From Halisarca cf. caerulea (taxonomy: Eukaryota > Porifera > Demospongiae > Chondrillida > Halisarcidae): a DNA stretch of 64,000 nt. The stretch covers positions 26,001 to 90,000 of the forward strand of contig CAUJGJ010000451.1 of NCBI GenBank assembly GCA_963170055.1, read 5' to 3'. Shown here one piece after another: positions 11,801 to 26,800 of the stretch (position 1 is its first letter; every line of letters starts with the position of its first letter). Both the position numbers and the translations under genes were made by a program. A model generated the notes under the pieces. The model had not been told where the DNA came from, did no database searches, and saw nothing but the letters and a program-made list of their open reading frames with translations.

Positions 11801-14800
11801 ATCCCCAAAAGGAACCCTGTTATGTTAAAGGTTCACTTTCATGCTATTTCTTACAAAAAATCTATAGAATATCCTAAAGCATGGAGAATGGTACCCATCT
11901 TATTCCTCCCCCATACATGATGATGGGGGAGGAATAAGGGTGCAATAATAATGCATTTGTATTTCCTGCTTTGTGGTTTGAAAAAGTGACAGTACATACC
12001 TTATGATGTCATAATAGGCAGACATAAGCTTAGGTATTAATGGGAGCATGAAAGAAATGCCTCTGTTTTGTGATACATTATTGGACAGTTGGTAGGTGAC
12101 CCCTATAATAATTTTACTTTCATGGGAAGTGTCTGGAATGCCTAAAACATCTGTAACGATGTGTGCATATATGTATGTATACATACCGTATTCTCTCTAA
12201 AAAATTCTCACCCCTAAAATTTGTCAGGTGAAATTTCTGTGTACTTTTCTATCCCAATCCTGACGAATTTCCTGATTTCTAATTTTCATCGCGTGACTCT
12301 AAAGTTCATCACCAGAGGAAGTTATTCTAATGTTTCGTCACCTTGTACCACGTGTGGTTGGAAAAGAGGGCAGTATTGTAGCAAACGTTGTTCGTTTCTT
12401 CTAGAATGGATGAATCAAGCTCCAGTGGTGCAAAGACTCATCCTGCCCAAACCTGTCATGTTTATTATTGATTCCTCTTCGGCGGCACAAAGTAAGGTAG
12501 AGGACACTAATTCCGAACAAGGTATCTCCTAGCCAGCACAGAAAGCTAGATCTAAGGTTTATTTTTCTCCAGCTGTTATGTTCTGTATTAGTATTTCAGC
12601 ACCATGCAAAATGATAGATTCCACTAAGGGACTCGATCAGCAACTTCTTGAAAATACCAACTCCAACTTCACCAATATCTCCACTGTATCTTTCTAACCA
12701 GCTACCAAGAGTTCTCTTCCCACCGTTAGGAAAATTACCTTATATACGGCGTTGTTCTTGCGTTGATGCGATACTCCAGTACGTCTACCCTTTACCCACC
12801 TACCCTAAACTCTTGAATTTAAGTGACATAAGGCGTGTTCACACTAATCTGGATCGAATCCGGATTGCCTCTAATCTGGATTGGGTGTTGATCTGGATCG
12901 AATCCTAATCACATCCACACTTGAAATCACCGAGTGAGTTTAGGCGAGCATTATCACGTTTTATGTTTAGTCTTGAAGATGGTGGCTTTGCAGAGTATTG
13001 CAATTGTGACCAATTTTTGCACTGTATGCGAGCTTTTGACTCTTCAAGAGGGCTTGTTACTAAATATTGGAGCTTTTAAGGACACGTAGGGCATCACAAA
13101 GTGCAATGGCGAATGATACACACACTGCTATTTTTGCAATTCAGCGTTTTACTTTGTTTCGTCAATCTTGGCCTCTCTACAATCTTGTTGAAGACTGGTC
13201 TATTCTTCACCGTGCCTGGAAACTTTTCTAGTACGCTTGTATCCTCCTGTACTTCAATGCAAGCAGCTGTTATATGAGCATTGTGAACGAAAAAAAATAT
13301 CAAACACAATCAAAACACAAAAGCACCACTAGATATTAACTGAAGTGGATCAACTACAAGAATGTTGGTGCCAGCAGAGCTATCCAACAACACTTTCGAC
13401 TTTCTATATGCCATTTAACTTTTTCAGCAGTCACATGATCAATCTAGTCATCTGGATCGAGGGCAAACCTACGTAGATTGAATCCACCTCCCGAGGTGGA
13501 TTGGCCAATCCGGATTCGATCTGGATTGTCTTCGCAAGAAATTGTAGTGTGCATGAACACGATTTGATCCGGATTCGGCCCTAGTGTGAACACGGCTGTT
13601 GCACCTTAGATGTTAAGAAAATTATTTGTCAAAGTTCTTCTAGTCTCCCACCTACCCTAAACTCTTGCAATACACAGAATTTGAAGGGTTGCGCCTATGA
13701 GAGGTATGTACCTACATGTAGTCTCCAGAATACCCCATACACATTCTGTAAGCGCATATGAAAAACATGGCGTCTTTTCCGCATGAAGGGAATTCTTTTG
13801 GAATTCTTCTCGGCCGGGGAGAACAGGGAGAATCACCCTCCATCTACCCCACCATTACACTCCCCATGAGGCGCCTAGAAAGTACCCCACTTTTCACATT
13901 TATCGTACTTGAGCTGCGAGAGGAGTTTACAAACAGATAGATTCACCTCTACTGAATTTTATAATCCAGTAGAACCCTCTCAACACAAAACTCAAGGGTC
14001 TGATGAAAGATGCTCATTTTATCAGAATTCAATGTTATCAGAACAATTATGGATACTAGGGGCATTCAAGGAGCCATTTTCTGCTTTCATGTTATCCGAA
14101 ATTCCACTGTATGTGGCAATTTTCACAAAAAACTGGACGATGAACAACGATTAAATTTGTACATACGGTGACCGACTGGGCTTTGACCGCTGTACGTACG
14201 AGTTTTGCTTGTGGCTACGTGGCTGCAATAGTAGCAAACACTAACGTGGGTAAAATGTACTGTACGAATTAAGCAGTAGAATGAGCTTGAGACTGGTGTT
14301 AAAAGTGTCGATATGTTTCAAAACTGCTTCTGTCTTCTTTCTGCCTGCTATATACTCCCCCCTTCGCATCGTTCTACCGAAATGTCGTCACTCAAGATTT
14401 TGACACAGCCCGTTTTTTCTCTAGCTGACGCTTTCGCAATTGGCTTGTGGCTTTTGTCTTTGCATCTTGAAACGAAATTCGCTACTTTATGTTTCTAAAA
14501 TAAGCCATTCCTGCTCGGAGAACCGATTCCAACGAAATGATGTCATTGCACAATTAATGACATAATGATTATTGGCTTATCGTCGATACGGCGTACATCT
14601 GGCGAGTGTATGGTGTACATCTGTTGATTGACCGCCTGTTTGACCGCCGTTTGTCATCCAGGTTTTTATGAAAAGTACCGTTTGTATCAATATAAAGAAC
14701 CATATAAAACCATTTAAAAATGGTAAAAGATGTAGGGATAAAAATTGTCAATCATCAAAACATTGGAACAAGGTAGGGTTGTTTGCTACAAAGGGCTGGA

Positions 14801-17800
14801 TGTGCATAGGGATAGACATGCATAGGGCTAGACGAGTGTAGGGCTAAACATGCATAGGGCTAGACGTGCATAGAAATAAGCAAACATGGGACTAGTCTAG
14901 CATAGAGGTAGACAGAGGTGGATTGGAATGGGTAGAGTGTGCATATTCTCTAATCCCGCAGCTAAAATATTAATACAGGATGTGGGAATTTGCACACTGT
15001 ACCCAGTCCAACCCACCTCTGTCTAGCTCTATGCCTGTCTATATAGCCCATGTATACCTATCCCTATGCCTGTCTAGCCCTATGCTCATCTAGATGGAGG
15101 GTTACATGTACGTATATCAAGAACATGGCAGATGTTAAGGTGGTACTCAATTTCTTAGGTATATTTAATGAAATTTATGTATTTTTTCTTCATGTCATCA
15201 GTGAAGGGTCTTTTAGAGCAGAAGAGTTCTTTAAATGTTAGTTTTGTAAATATTGACAAGTTACAAGCAATTCGAGTTTCCAGGGCATAGGCAACCCATG
15301 AATTTATTAAACTTGAATTACTGTACTTCTTTCCATTAAATTATCTTTCCTTTTTGAAGGGCTTATGTTTGGCGAACATGAATTTGGTGATTTTGATCAT
15401 AGTGCCAACTTGCCAAATTGGAAATCACCAGTTTTTCTGTTTACACATTATTCTTGAAGAAAAATTCTGTGTTCTCAGCTAAGAGGTTTCGAATAAAGAC
15501 ATTAGCTGCGTAGTGATAAATCAAGCTAGATACCACTGTGCTTCCATGCAGTTACAAGAACAGTTACTACCACAGGGGTATTTATTTTTGTGTGAGATAA
15601 ATTTTTGTTATATTTGTAGCTTATTCCCGATCTGTGAAAATTGGTACTCGCGAAGTTGAACCCTGCATTGGTAGACTTCATAGTTGTTCTGTTCTTGTTC
15701 TTGTTTTTGAGTTCTTAAACTATCTGTCTAAACTACTGTTATGGGACTATTGTGCTACCTCAGACCGGTCAAAAACCATAATTCCAGATCCTACTGGTCC
15801 TCTTTCTAGCTGCTCATATACCACCACTGGCATTTGGCAAGTAATCATTGAAGTCTTGTCAGTGGAGAAACAATATGCCAGCACAAAGATGCGAATTTGG
15901 GGATGTACAGTTGACTAATCATAGATATGGTTAGCCAGGCTAACTAATGGGCTAACTAATGAGCAGCGAGCACAGGTTGGTAAGTCGTCCAGTATGTTCT
16001 TTGACGTGTCCGCTGACGCCCTATAGGCGTGTACGTAGCTGAAGTATCTTTAGCCATAGATAGTTTTAGCCACTGGTGTTTTTATTTTTGTGTGTAAGGC
16101 AACCCGTGAAATTTCGACTCCATGAAAAATTTGATATTACGTACAGGATTTTGCAAAAATACGGTGTCGAAAAATATATTTGCCAGTATAGTAATCTATA
16201 TTGTGTCGAATGTCATACTCCAGGTTTACTGTAGTCATTCTTTCTTTCCAATGGATGCTGCAGAATCCTGCTTACTCAGTTCATCACATTAAATCATTGA
16301 CATTCCTATTAACTTCTATATAATTATGTAGCCTGTGTACAATTACCATAACTGTGATGGCTGACATACCAGTACAGAGTTAAAAGTTCATACTCTGCAT
16401 ATACTATATAAGTATTTGTTACCCCTAGTTTTTGTCAGACAGAATTCGTCTGTTATTTCTATTCTAGCCATGGTGAATTTTGTCTGTTATAATAAGGTAG
16501 GATCTCTGAATAAAGTCACTTTAGGACAGCCTCTCTTGTCCTTTGTAAGGAGGTTGTCCTCTTTGGGATGCTGAAAATGTATTAGAAATATACTTAGGGG
16601 CGAATTATTTTGGGACCTCAAGCTGTGTCCTTTCAGAGTGTCCACTTTGGAGATTTCCCTGTAATTTCTCTCTTTGTTTGCCTTCTTTAGAAAGAAACTA
16701 AGCCAATGTCAAAAGGGAAAGACCCTGTCCATGCTTCTAGTACAAGACAAAGGAGAAGATGATTCTGCAGGCAGTGTTATGGCAAAGAGTGTCTGGAATG
16801 CACCAGATGATTTGAGGTGTGATAATCTTTGTGCTCCAAGATTGTAGATACTTTATCATGATTCACCGTAATGGTTTTGATGTATGTACGTATGTAGGCA
16901 TGGCATGGATAAAAATGGCTTCTCATACATTGGACTGAAATATTTTCTCTAAAACTCACCTTTTGTACATTTGGAATGCTGAGATGACATGTTCCGTTTT
17001 CGTTATTTTTCAGGTAGACAGAATTACAGAGCAGTTTGCTAAATACATTGTCTTGCCTAAGTTTCTAACAGTTTACAGGGCTGCATACAGGATTTGGGGC
17101 TGGGGCAAATTGAGATTCCTAAAAACTTGAGGGGAGGGGCAATGCAAGATGGAAGTGTAAATATACAGAGATAAGACGGGACGGGACGGGGGGGGGTAGG
17201 CAACTTTTCTTAAGCTTTCTTTTAGGAGCTAGGCGGGGTAAGTCTGTGGTATTGTGAAGGTGTGTATTGTGTATTGTCATCTAGGAGAGGGGGATCTGGG
17301 GGTATGGTCCCCCAAAGAAATTTGCTTTTTAATCATTGTGAGGTGGCATCTAAGGCTGTTTTAGATCACTTCAGTAGGTTTGTGAATCTATCACAGCAGT
17401 TGCACATGCATGCTATCCTGGGGGGGGGGGGGGGGGGGGGTTCAACTGGGTCACAAAAGAAGGGGGGGGGGCTACTCCCTACTTTGTTTCATCCCAAAGA
17501 AATCGTGGCATCCCTGACAGTAGTCTAGCATTTTGGTTTTCAGTGTGAACTGGAGATTTGAATGACTCCAGACATTGTGAACTACATATGCAGATCATGT
17601 TTGGAATGCTCGTAAACCTTGCAATATAATATACCCACAGTAAACGTTTGAGAAGGTCAAGGGATTGGTGTTAGTGGTCTTAAGGAAATTTTTATAATGA
17701 TGTGCAATGATGTACAGCCTTGTTTTTTGTTCATTTCCCCATAAATCCTGCCTTTCTGGGAAGCATAGTGTATGCTCTCAGATACAAGTCCAGGGGGGCA

Positions 17801-20800
17801 GCAGCAATTCTTGGGGGGGGGGGGGCACTCCCCCCCCCCCCCCCCCCCCGAATGCAGTTTTGGTTTACATAGCAAGAAAGGTTGCCATCTTGAGCTATTC
17901 TTCTCATAGATCAGGCTAGAGCTTGCTACGGTATGTGTCATAAAAAAATTCACACATTGTAATCGTAATACGATGCAATTACGATACGCTACGATGCCAA
18001 ATACGATCAATTTACGATCGTAATACGATTACGATATACTACGATCGTACTTAGGGAAGATTTTATTACGATAATATTTCTGAAGACATTGAATTGTTAT
18101 CGCTGATTAAAATGATCAAAATGCGATCATTGTTCGCACGTGGTGATTTCATGTACGTACGTGCACAAGCTAGCTCAGTCGCCATCTTTATCGGCGGACC
18201 GGAACTCATATGCGGGCAGCAAACAAGTCTTCGAATTCTGTGTACCAAATAACGACGTAAACAATAAAATATAGCTTTAAGTACTATTTCGAATGCTTCT
18301 GCTTATCTGAGGAGTGCTCAGAACTGTTTTGTCAGTCATCGCGGATATTTGCAGCATTCCTCTACAGCTGCGAAAAGTCGAGCTGCCGGCGCGAGTTTTC
18401 GCAGCTGTAGTAGAATACAGCCGAAAGTTAGTTGGTGCAGAGAGAATCTCCCGATGACTGCCAGGACTGTTCTAAGAGCTTCTCATGCCAACAGCGGTGA
18501 GTTTTCTTTTCTTTTTAAGCGATTACGTATATTTAAGTACCCGCTTGTCTAGTACGCGTGTAATTAATAAACTAAATAATTCGGCCTTCGGCATCGTACT
18601 ATAGCACTCTTCGAAAGATGGTGGTCGTGTCTCTCGAGCAACTTCTGGAGTTCCGCGACTGTCGTTTCGTCATCAGCCTGCATTTGCATCTCAATGATGT
18701 CCTCGACCTCTTCGGTTACTTTAGACCATCGCCTCGACCCTTCCTTTCTGCATATTGAGCCTGTCGCTTCGTACTTCAGCAGAAACTTGTGAACTCCCTC
18801 TCTCGTACAGCTAAGGCCTTCTGAACGAAGTTTCTTATAAATTGACGGTGCTTTAAGTCCTTCATTTCGCCAGAACACTATCCTCTGTTTCTTGTAATCC
18901 GAATAAACCATTCCTTCTGAACTTAAACAATTGCTATCTCGCAGAATGGATTTTTTTCAGAGTCTCATAAATACGATCATTACGACTATAATTACGAACC
19001 CCATTCACGATCTATTGGGCTTATTACGATCGTAATACATCGTGTTTACGATCGTAATAGGCCCAATTATGATCGTAGTACGACGCAATTACGAACGTAA
19101 TACGATGCGTTTACGTTACGATTATGTTACGACATGTGAACTTTTTTAAGACACATCCGTACATATACGTAAATGAGATATGACTTGGTTTTACCACTAT
19201 TCTAACCTGTTCTGCCTCGGTGATGCTTTTTGTACCTTTAAAAGAAAATTGTTCAGTAGAGAAGCTGAAAATTGTGACTCTGCAGAAATGCACCAATTAT
19301 TGGAATCTACCATTTTAGAAATATATGGCTAAGTTTTATTGATTTTGTTGCATACTCATGCTTATGTGGCAAGCCTTTTTGCTATATTATTCAGTGAAAA
19401 CATAAAAAGGAGTACTTTGACCTCTAAGTATAATACTGCAGTTAGAAGTACGGTAGGTACATAGTAACTAACATCATCTGAAGTTTGGATCTTTCTATGG
19501 AAGAATTGCAACTACATTTTTGACATAAATGTGTTTTAAAAACTGATCAGGTTATGAAGTCAAATGTACAAAACTGTCTTCTTAGTACATGTAATAAGTT
19601 AAGCGTAAGCAACTTCTATTAACAATATCAATGTCTTGAATTTACTCTTGACAGATTGTAATGTTCCACCGTTTCAGATGTTCAAGATTTACACATTGAA
19701 TGTGATACCAGTATTACCTATGCTATCTGGTCATGGATAGGTTTATGTCATCATCGCACAGAAGTACATACGTACGCAAACGCATTAAACCAATCAAAAA
19801 AGACTGTAAAGCAGGCAGTTGTATTAAGCATGCAGTGAACTACGTAAGTTAATTGTTCAATTACATTTTAATGAAATCAGTTATTCTAATTTGAGGAACA
19901 CAAATTAATGTCTTGCTACAATCTGTGTGAGCTTGTTCACCGCTTCTGATAGCATCTTGTGAGCTCTCCCAGCCATGACTAACACCATTGCTGCTTTGTT
20001 CTTGACAAATGCTACAATACAAATGAGTCCTATTATATTGGATTCATCACTTATGTAGTCTGGTTTCCTCCAATTGGTCCTATTATGATGTCATAATTGC
20101 TGTCACAATTTTACATCACTAAAAAATGGCACAAACTACCAAAATTTTGTTTTATGTAATTTGCAATTTTTGCATTGTTTTCTGACCTCCAAAGCGAGCA
20201 CTTTTGTAGGAATGGCGGTTTATAGAGTTTATTTGGGCCTGCTGGGCCAGCAGAATCAATGCCAGATTGCGAGTTTGCTGATTTGAGATTGCTGGATTAT
20301 AGAGGTCAGTTTGTATGGCAAAATGATCGGTGCCAGAGAATTTTGGCCAGTTTAGGCAAAGGCTGGTTTATAGAGGTGCTGGATTAGGCAGGTTCCACTG
20401 TATTGCACTGTATAGTGCAATTATTATGTATCAGTTAAACCATGGTTCTTCGTATTGTCTGTCATTTATCACACGAGCAAAGTGAGTGTGATAAATGACA
20501 TGACACCACAAAGTGCCATGGTTTAACTGACTCTGTTAATGTTTTCCCACGGATTGACACGTGAGGTGCGTATATCAAGTAAAATTTTAATCGTAGAGAT
20601 GGATGAATGTACTGTAGCTTTTTATGGAGATTTCTCCCAGAAAACTGTTCATACGTGTCTTTCCTAGCACTTACAGTAGAGCATCTAATACAGAGTGGGC
20701 ATCCTCTCAGAGGAGAGTGACTTGTTGTCTAAAGAAATGATTGTAAAGGAACTGGAAATGGCAAGACATCAAAGCCAAACATAGAGCAGCAGTTTCATTC

Positions 20801-23800
20801 AGTCGATTTCTCAATTTGCTCATTTGTCGTCTGGCCGTATACAATTGTAAAATCTGCGTTTGGCAGTGGCAATTTTAGCAGATATTGCTTTGCAATGGAA
20901 GGCTGGCTAAAACTTTTGGTTACTGCAAAGCCTGTCAATTGTATATCTGCATGGCAGATTTACTCGCCTGACTACAACATTCTTACCAAAGTTGTCTGCT
21001 TTTTTATGAGGCAAGAGACTGTGTGAAACGTGCATGCATGCTTTTAGATAACGATAACTACAGTTAATGTACTGATTTTCGCCAAGCTTTGTTATGTGAA
21101 AGACCACCTGCCAGCTAGGTGTATGAAGTTGCACTGGGGTATTGAACATGTACACGAAATTTTCCCTGCTGTATGGTATGTAGGTGATATGCAAGGATTC
21201 AGTATTATATGCATGTAAGGATGGACAGGTATACAGTAGAAAGTGTTAAACTCAAATCTCTATGGATACTAAAAATGTCATCATCATCATTACAATCTTC
21301 ACTGCTGTCATCAAGGTCATCATCAGGGTCATCTTCTACATGCCTACTCTTGGGTTAGTGCATAGTAGTCCAGCCTTCCCTTCCGCCCCCGGCGCTTGTA
21401 CGTACGTGGGTCACAGCTGGCTGGACTAAGTGCATAGATACTTTAACCTACACAACTGAAGGTTAGAGTATCTATGGGTTATGAGGGGCTAAATATATTT
21501 TGCCTTGTGAGCTAGCTGAAGTAACACCTCATCCTCACATTCACTATTTATTAGTTTTTCATATCTTGTGCGCTCACTGTATAACTGAAAGGAGAAATTT
21601 CGACCAGTGGTCCACTGACAACGACAGGGCTAGCCCCTGCACGAAGAAAGACGGATTACGCAATAATGCGACATTAGGTCACATGCTCAAAATGGTGATT
21701 TTCTTAAACGAACAACCTCGACGGTTGGAAGTAGGCTTACATACATTGTTTAAATTGAACGCGGAACGGCTGGAATGATTCACTGTTACTTTCCTGTGAA
21801 TTAGGCACTGTTGAATTGTCTTTCCTGTATTGTGGCTTACTTATATTTGCCACTGTCCTATAGCTAGGTTGTCCAGGGGGCAAGCCAGTTGGGCATTTAT
21901 GGTTGCCCACAAGGATATCTGGTTGTCTCAGACGAGCGGACGACTGTTAAAAATATTCCCTGATGGTGCATTGTCTTTGCTCTTCACCAATCCTGGAAGC
22001 TTGTCACTTAGAGTAGCTACTAAGTACTAGGCATGAGCCAATTATGCGCACAGAAATTCATGAATAATAGGTACCTCTGTAAATCATGAATAATTTGCAA
22101 ATAATAGGGAATATTCTAAAATTTGTAGTGCAAAATGGCCGATCAGCTCAACACGGAATGTGTTTGCTTCCCCTTCAAATGGCTGTTTTATTTCACAGTA
22201 AGAAATATTCCCTTAAGAATGCGTAAGACCACATATGTAATTCATGTTGCAGTAATGTGGAGCCTTCTGTCTAAGTTGTCAATGACATATAATTATGATT
22301 CTTTACGAGTGTAAAAGTTTATCAACAAAGTTACAGTGCATAAGCCATCATCTAAGGATGGCATTGTAGCTGAATAATAGGGTATGCATTTGAAAATAAT
22401 AGGAGGAGTATGGACAAATTATTGAATAGAATAATAGGTGGTATTTAGTGAATAATTGACACATGCTTACTAAGTACTCTGTCCTCCTAGGGTCACATTT
22501 ATCACATTGTTTTAATCCATAATTCACTGCTTCAATTAATATCACACTACTTTAAGTAATATCACATCATCTATGATCACATTGAATCTTATGGTATTCA
22601 GTGTATAACAAATGGGAATAACCATGGTAAAATTTGCTAAAATACTATTACAATGTATTAGACTATAATAAGAATAACCATGGTAAAATTTGCTAAAATA
22701 CTATTACAATGTATTAGACTATAATGCATGTAATTACTATATTATTACTACAAATTTTAGAATATTACTATATTATTGTTTTATGCAACTTTCAATTTTC
22801 AATTTCATATGGCATGTACCTGTTAAAAATAAGTAACATTTTCCCGCAAATAGCCGTGTGGAATTCTGCCAACACTCTGCGGCTTTCTTCTCAGCAACAT
22901 GCGGTTACCTTTAATAATAACCCAGTTAACCACAGAAAGTAGTAAGCAATTAATGCATGTATTAGATTATTAGAGTATCTATTATTAGAGAGGTTTAGCA
23001 CTACGTAAAATGTTACGTAATAAACTTACTACGTTTTGCGTGGAAAATTAGAATGTTCTTAGTAACGGTTTCGACGTATCAAGGTATCTTAGTACGTTGT
23101 TGCTCTACGTTTTAAGGCTCGTGTTGACGCTCTCTCCATTACTCCTCTAACTGCTGCTCTTCAGCCTGGCATTCTGTTTCTGATAGTAAAAGAACGTCTT
23201 CATGGCCCAAATCTCCCTCAGAATCGCCAAAAACTCACAAAAGATCTTCGTCATCGTTCTATGTCGCTATAACATTACGTATGAAGTATTCGACGTTGCT
23301 AAACGAAAAATGTACTAAATTTCAAACATACCTATCAGCTTACTACGTAGCATTTAAACGTTGTGCTAAACCTCTCTATTATGCAAAAGATGAATATGCA
23401 TGTAGTGCATGTGATCAACGAGGTTTTTGTCAAACATGATATCAAACTGCAGAGAATGATACAACTATTAAGTGCCATGGTGAAGTAAAACACTACAGAA
23501 TGTGACAATTGACAACTGCTAATTAATGATGTATGAATGGGTTTTGACTGGGCAGGAGATTGACAAGACCTTGACCTGGGCTACATCAGAGTAGCAGGGC
23601 TACATCATGGATGTAAGCCTGCGGTAATCTTTGATCCAAACAACTTTTGCCCCCGCACCATGATAAATAACATAAATCCTAATAAAACACATTCAATGAC
23701 ATTGCCAAATATAAGACAATGACGTAGTATACGTAGGTATAAAAGAAAAGTTAATAAGAATTTCAAATAGTAAATGTAGTTCAACTCTAATCCAAATAGA

Positions 23801-26800
23801 ACATATCACTCGTTGAGAAACCCAAGTAAATTACAGGGATAGAGTCAATGTCCTGAGGTCTGCCTTCAGCTTCAATGACTGCAGGCTGTACCTTCTTAAT
23901 GTGATTTACTTAATGCACACTTCTTGAGTTATCTTTTTTCACAAAACTCTGATTCCAGTCTTTAACTCTCCTAGTGTTTTCGGCTTGTACTTGTCTCTCA
24001 AGAAGCACTTCAAAGCTGCCCAGACTTTTTCAATGTGATTAATATCAGGGCTTTCATTTTATTCCATACTCAAAGAAGTGCTGGATAAATCTATTGGTAT
24101 GTTTGGGTTCCTTATCCTGGTGCAACCTATGGTTGTCTGGATATGCACTCCTAATGAAAGGCACTAGGGATTGCTGCAGAATTTCACCATATGTGGCTGC
24201 TGTCATGATTTCAATGAAAATCACGATTGAGGTTGCTCCTTGCTTGGAGATACTGGTCCATATATGTACCTTTAAAGGATGCTTGTGCTTATATTTCAGC
24301 TTCCGCGGAGCACCTTTTCTCCTGACGCACTTTTGTCTATGGCTCTCCAATTGGATCGATGATTAATCTGTAAAAACGCCATCATCAATTGCTTCTCCCA
24401 CCAAAATATGCTGCTGGTACCACTCCAATTGTTTTGCCTTACTTGTTTCCCGAATTGCTTGGCAGTATTTAGCAAATGTCCATCCTGAATCTTGTTTTGT
24501 TTTGGCTAGGGTTTGTTCAGAATACAGGACTTCTTCCCCAAGTTTTACCTTGAACTTCTCCAAAAGATCGGATGCCGTCAATTCATCACAACGTCGTCCT
24601 CTATATATAAGGAAAAAGAGTGCTGGTCGTTCACTGTTCTTACGTAAAGTTCTTTTCTAACAAAGGATGTCCAAACAGACTTGAGCATGTAGTGCTCTCT
24701 AACGCACTTTCCTATTAGAAAGTACACAACGGTCTATTAGCAGCCATTTTCCTTTTATTAGGAAATAGGGGTTGGGGCTTCTATTCGAACGAATACGGTA
24801 CATCAATTTTTCTGATTCAGAAATTTCAATTCACTACCTGTAACAGATAAATTTAAAATGTCAGCACCTAATTGCAAGATTCTCGTGCATTGGACTGAAG
24901 GTAGATTCAAAGGTAGTACTTCTCTAGTGAAAAGGAGCAATGTGAAGGAGGAAAATCTTGCCACTGGAGAACTTGTAAAAGTCGTTTGGGGGAAGTCGAA
25001 GAAGATGTACGAGGCTGTTGTTCTCATCACAAATTAGATAAGATTGCCAGTGATTCCTATTCAAGCATCTAGACCTTTCCAAGAGTTCACAATGGAAATG
25101 TGAAGCCCACCAGCAATTCCTCAAATTGCAGTTCCCTTGAGCCAGAATAGAAAAGAAATGAAAGGCGGAAGAAATACTAGAGAAATTTGAAGAACTGGTT
25201 CAAGACGCTATTTCCACGTATACCGCAAATTGCTTAGAAGGATAGATGACCTTGAAAAACAGTTTTGGATTGCTTGCTAGTGTTGGCCGCTGAAAGCCCA
25301 AGCCAGCCCATCTCAGCAGCTATGTACACCATTGCCTGCCAATGTTATGTTGCCCACCATTGTCGCACCATTAGCCAATTCTACCTGCCTACCTATGGTA
25401 CCTTCTTCAACATTGCCTCCATCTATTGTTGGACCACTATTAGGTGTCACAAACCACAGCCAGACCGGAGAAGTGGACTTTTGTATAAGGAGAGAGCTTC
25501 TCGACACTTGTCTAAGCAGTTCTTGCTCAAGGAGAAACCTGGTGTCATGACTGGCAGTCTGTATCTTTTCCATGAAAGAAAGAAGTAGGAGTAATTCAAC
25601 AGGAGTGTGCAGAAAAACTACTCTGAATGAGCTGAAGATGAAAGCTGGTCATCTAGCTTGTTTGAAGCAATTCCCACTTGAGCAGAATGAGCAAGCCTTC
25701 CATGACGAAAAGGACATGCAGAATGCATTTGATTTAGCCTGTCAAAAGTCAAAGTTGTGGAACGATGAGAATACTAGACCAATTTTATATTTTTTTAATA
25801 GAATCTGACTTATGCTATTGTCTTGCTTTGAGTGTATTTTTGTATTTATTTTTAGTCTATTAGATATTCCTCTGTTTTTGAAACTACTATTTGTACTACT
25901 AGTCATAATATGTACATGCAGTGTAACCTGTCTAATGTGGTCACATACCCTTGGGACAGAATATATATATTGGACAAGCATTACACACCGGAAGTCCAAA
26001 TGAAAATCATATAAAAAAACATTATTTGGCATACGTACCTACATCACAACTAGTTCAGTTGCAAATGTGTAAATGTGTGAATATTGTATTGCACAAAGGT
26101 AAAATAAAGTACAAAACCTACAGTAGCAGGACACTTATATGTATTTTGTGAATCATCCTGCAAGTGTGCAAGTGTTCCTCCACAAGATTTATAATCTAAG
26201 AGCTTTCTAATGGGGTATAATGCTCATATTGCTTGTCAAAGCAAGAGTGACAATATTTTTATGTGCAAATGTTATACCGCCTTCTTGCTAACATATGGAG
26301 AAGATACGTAGTTGAGGTGTTCAATATGTACTAAGTAAGCATACCCCATTAGATTCTGGAAATATGAACACCAAAGGTATGTACAAACATAGAATATATG
26401 TATACAGTACTTAGTATTTTATAGGTACCTAAATTTGGACTTCAATAGTGAAGTTTGAGTATATAAAGAATCCTATTGATATGCCTCTATGAAAGTCAGG
26501 CTCAATCTGTGTGAGATACATGCGTAGTTGTAATACTGACTATTGAATTTTTGTGCATATTCTACAAGTGCCTGTATTTTATGTACACAGGGATAATAAT
26601 GCAAATGGACACATATCTATGGATTCTCATGCTGTTGCTGACGCATTACATACTCCACAAGAGAGAATTAAACACAGGTGTGTTGCTTGTCAATGTGCTC
26701 ATCATGAACCACGATATTGGTTCATATGTATGGATGACATGGAAAAACATAGCCATCCAAACACTAGGACTGAACGTATGTATTTATGTTAAAAACTCAC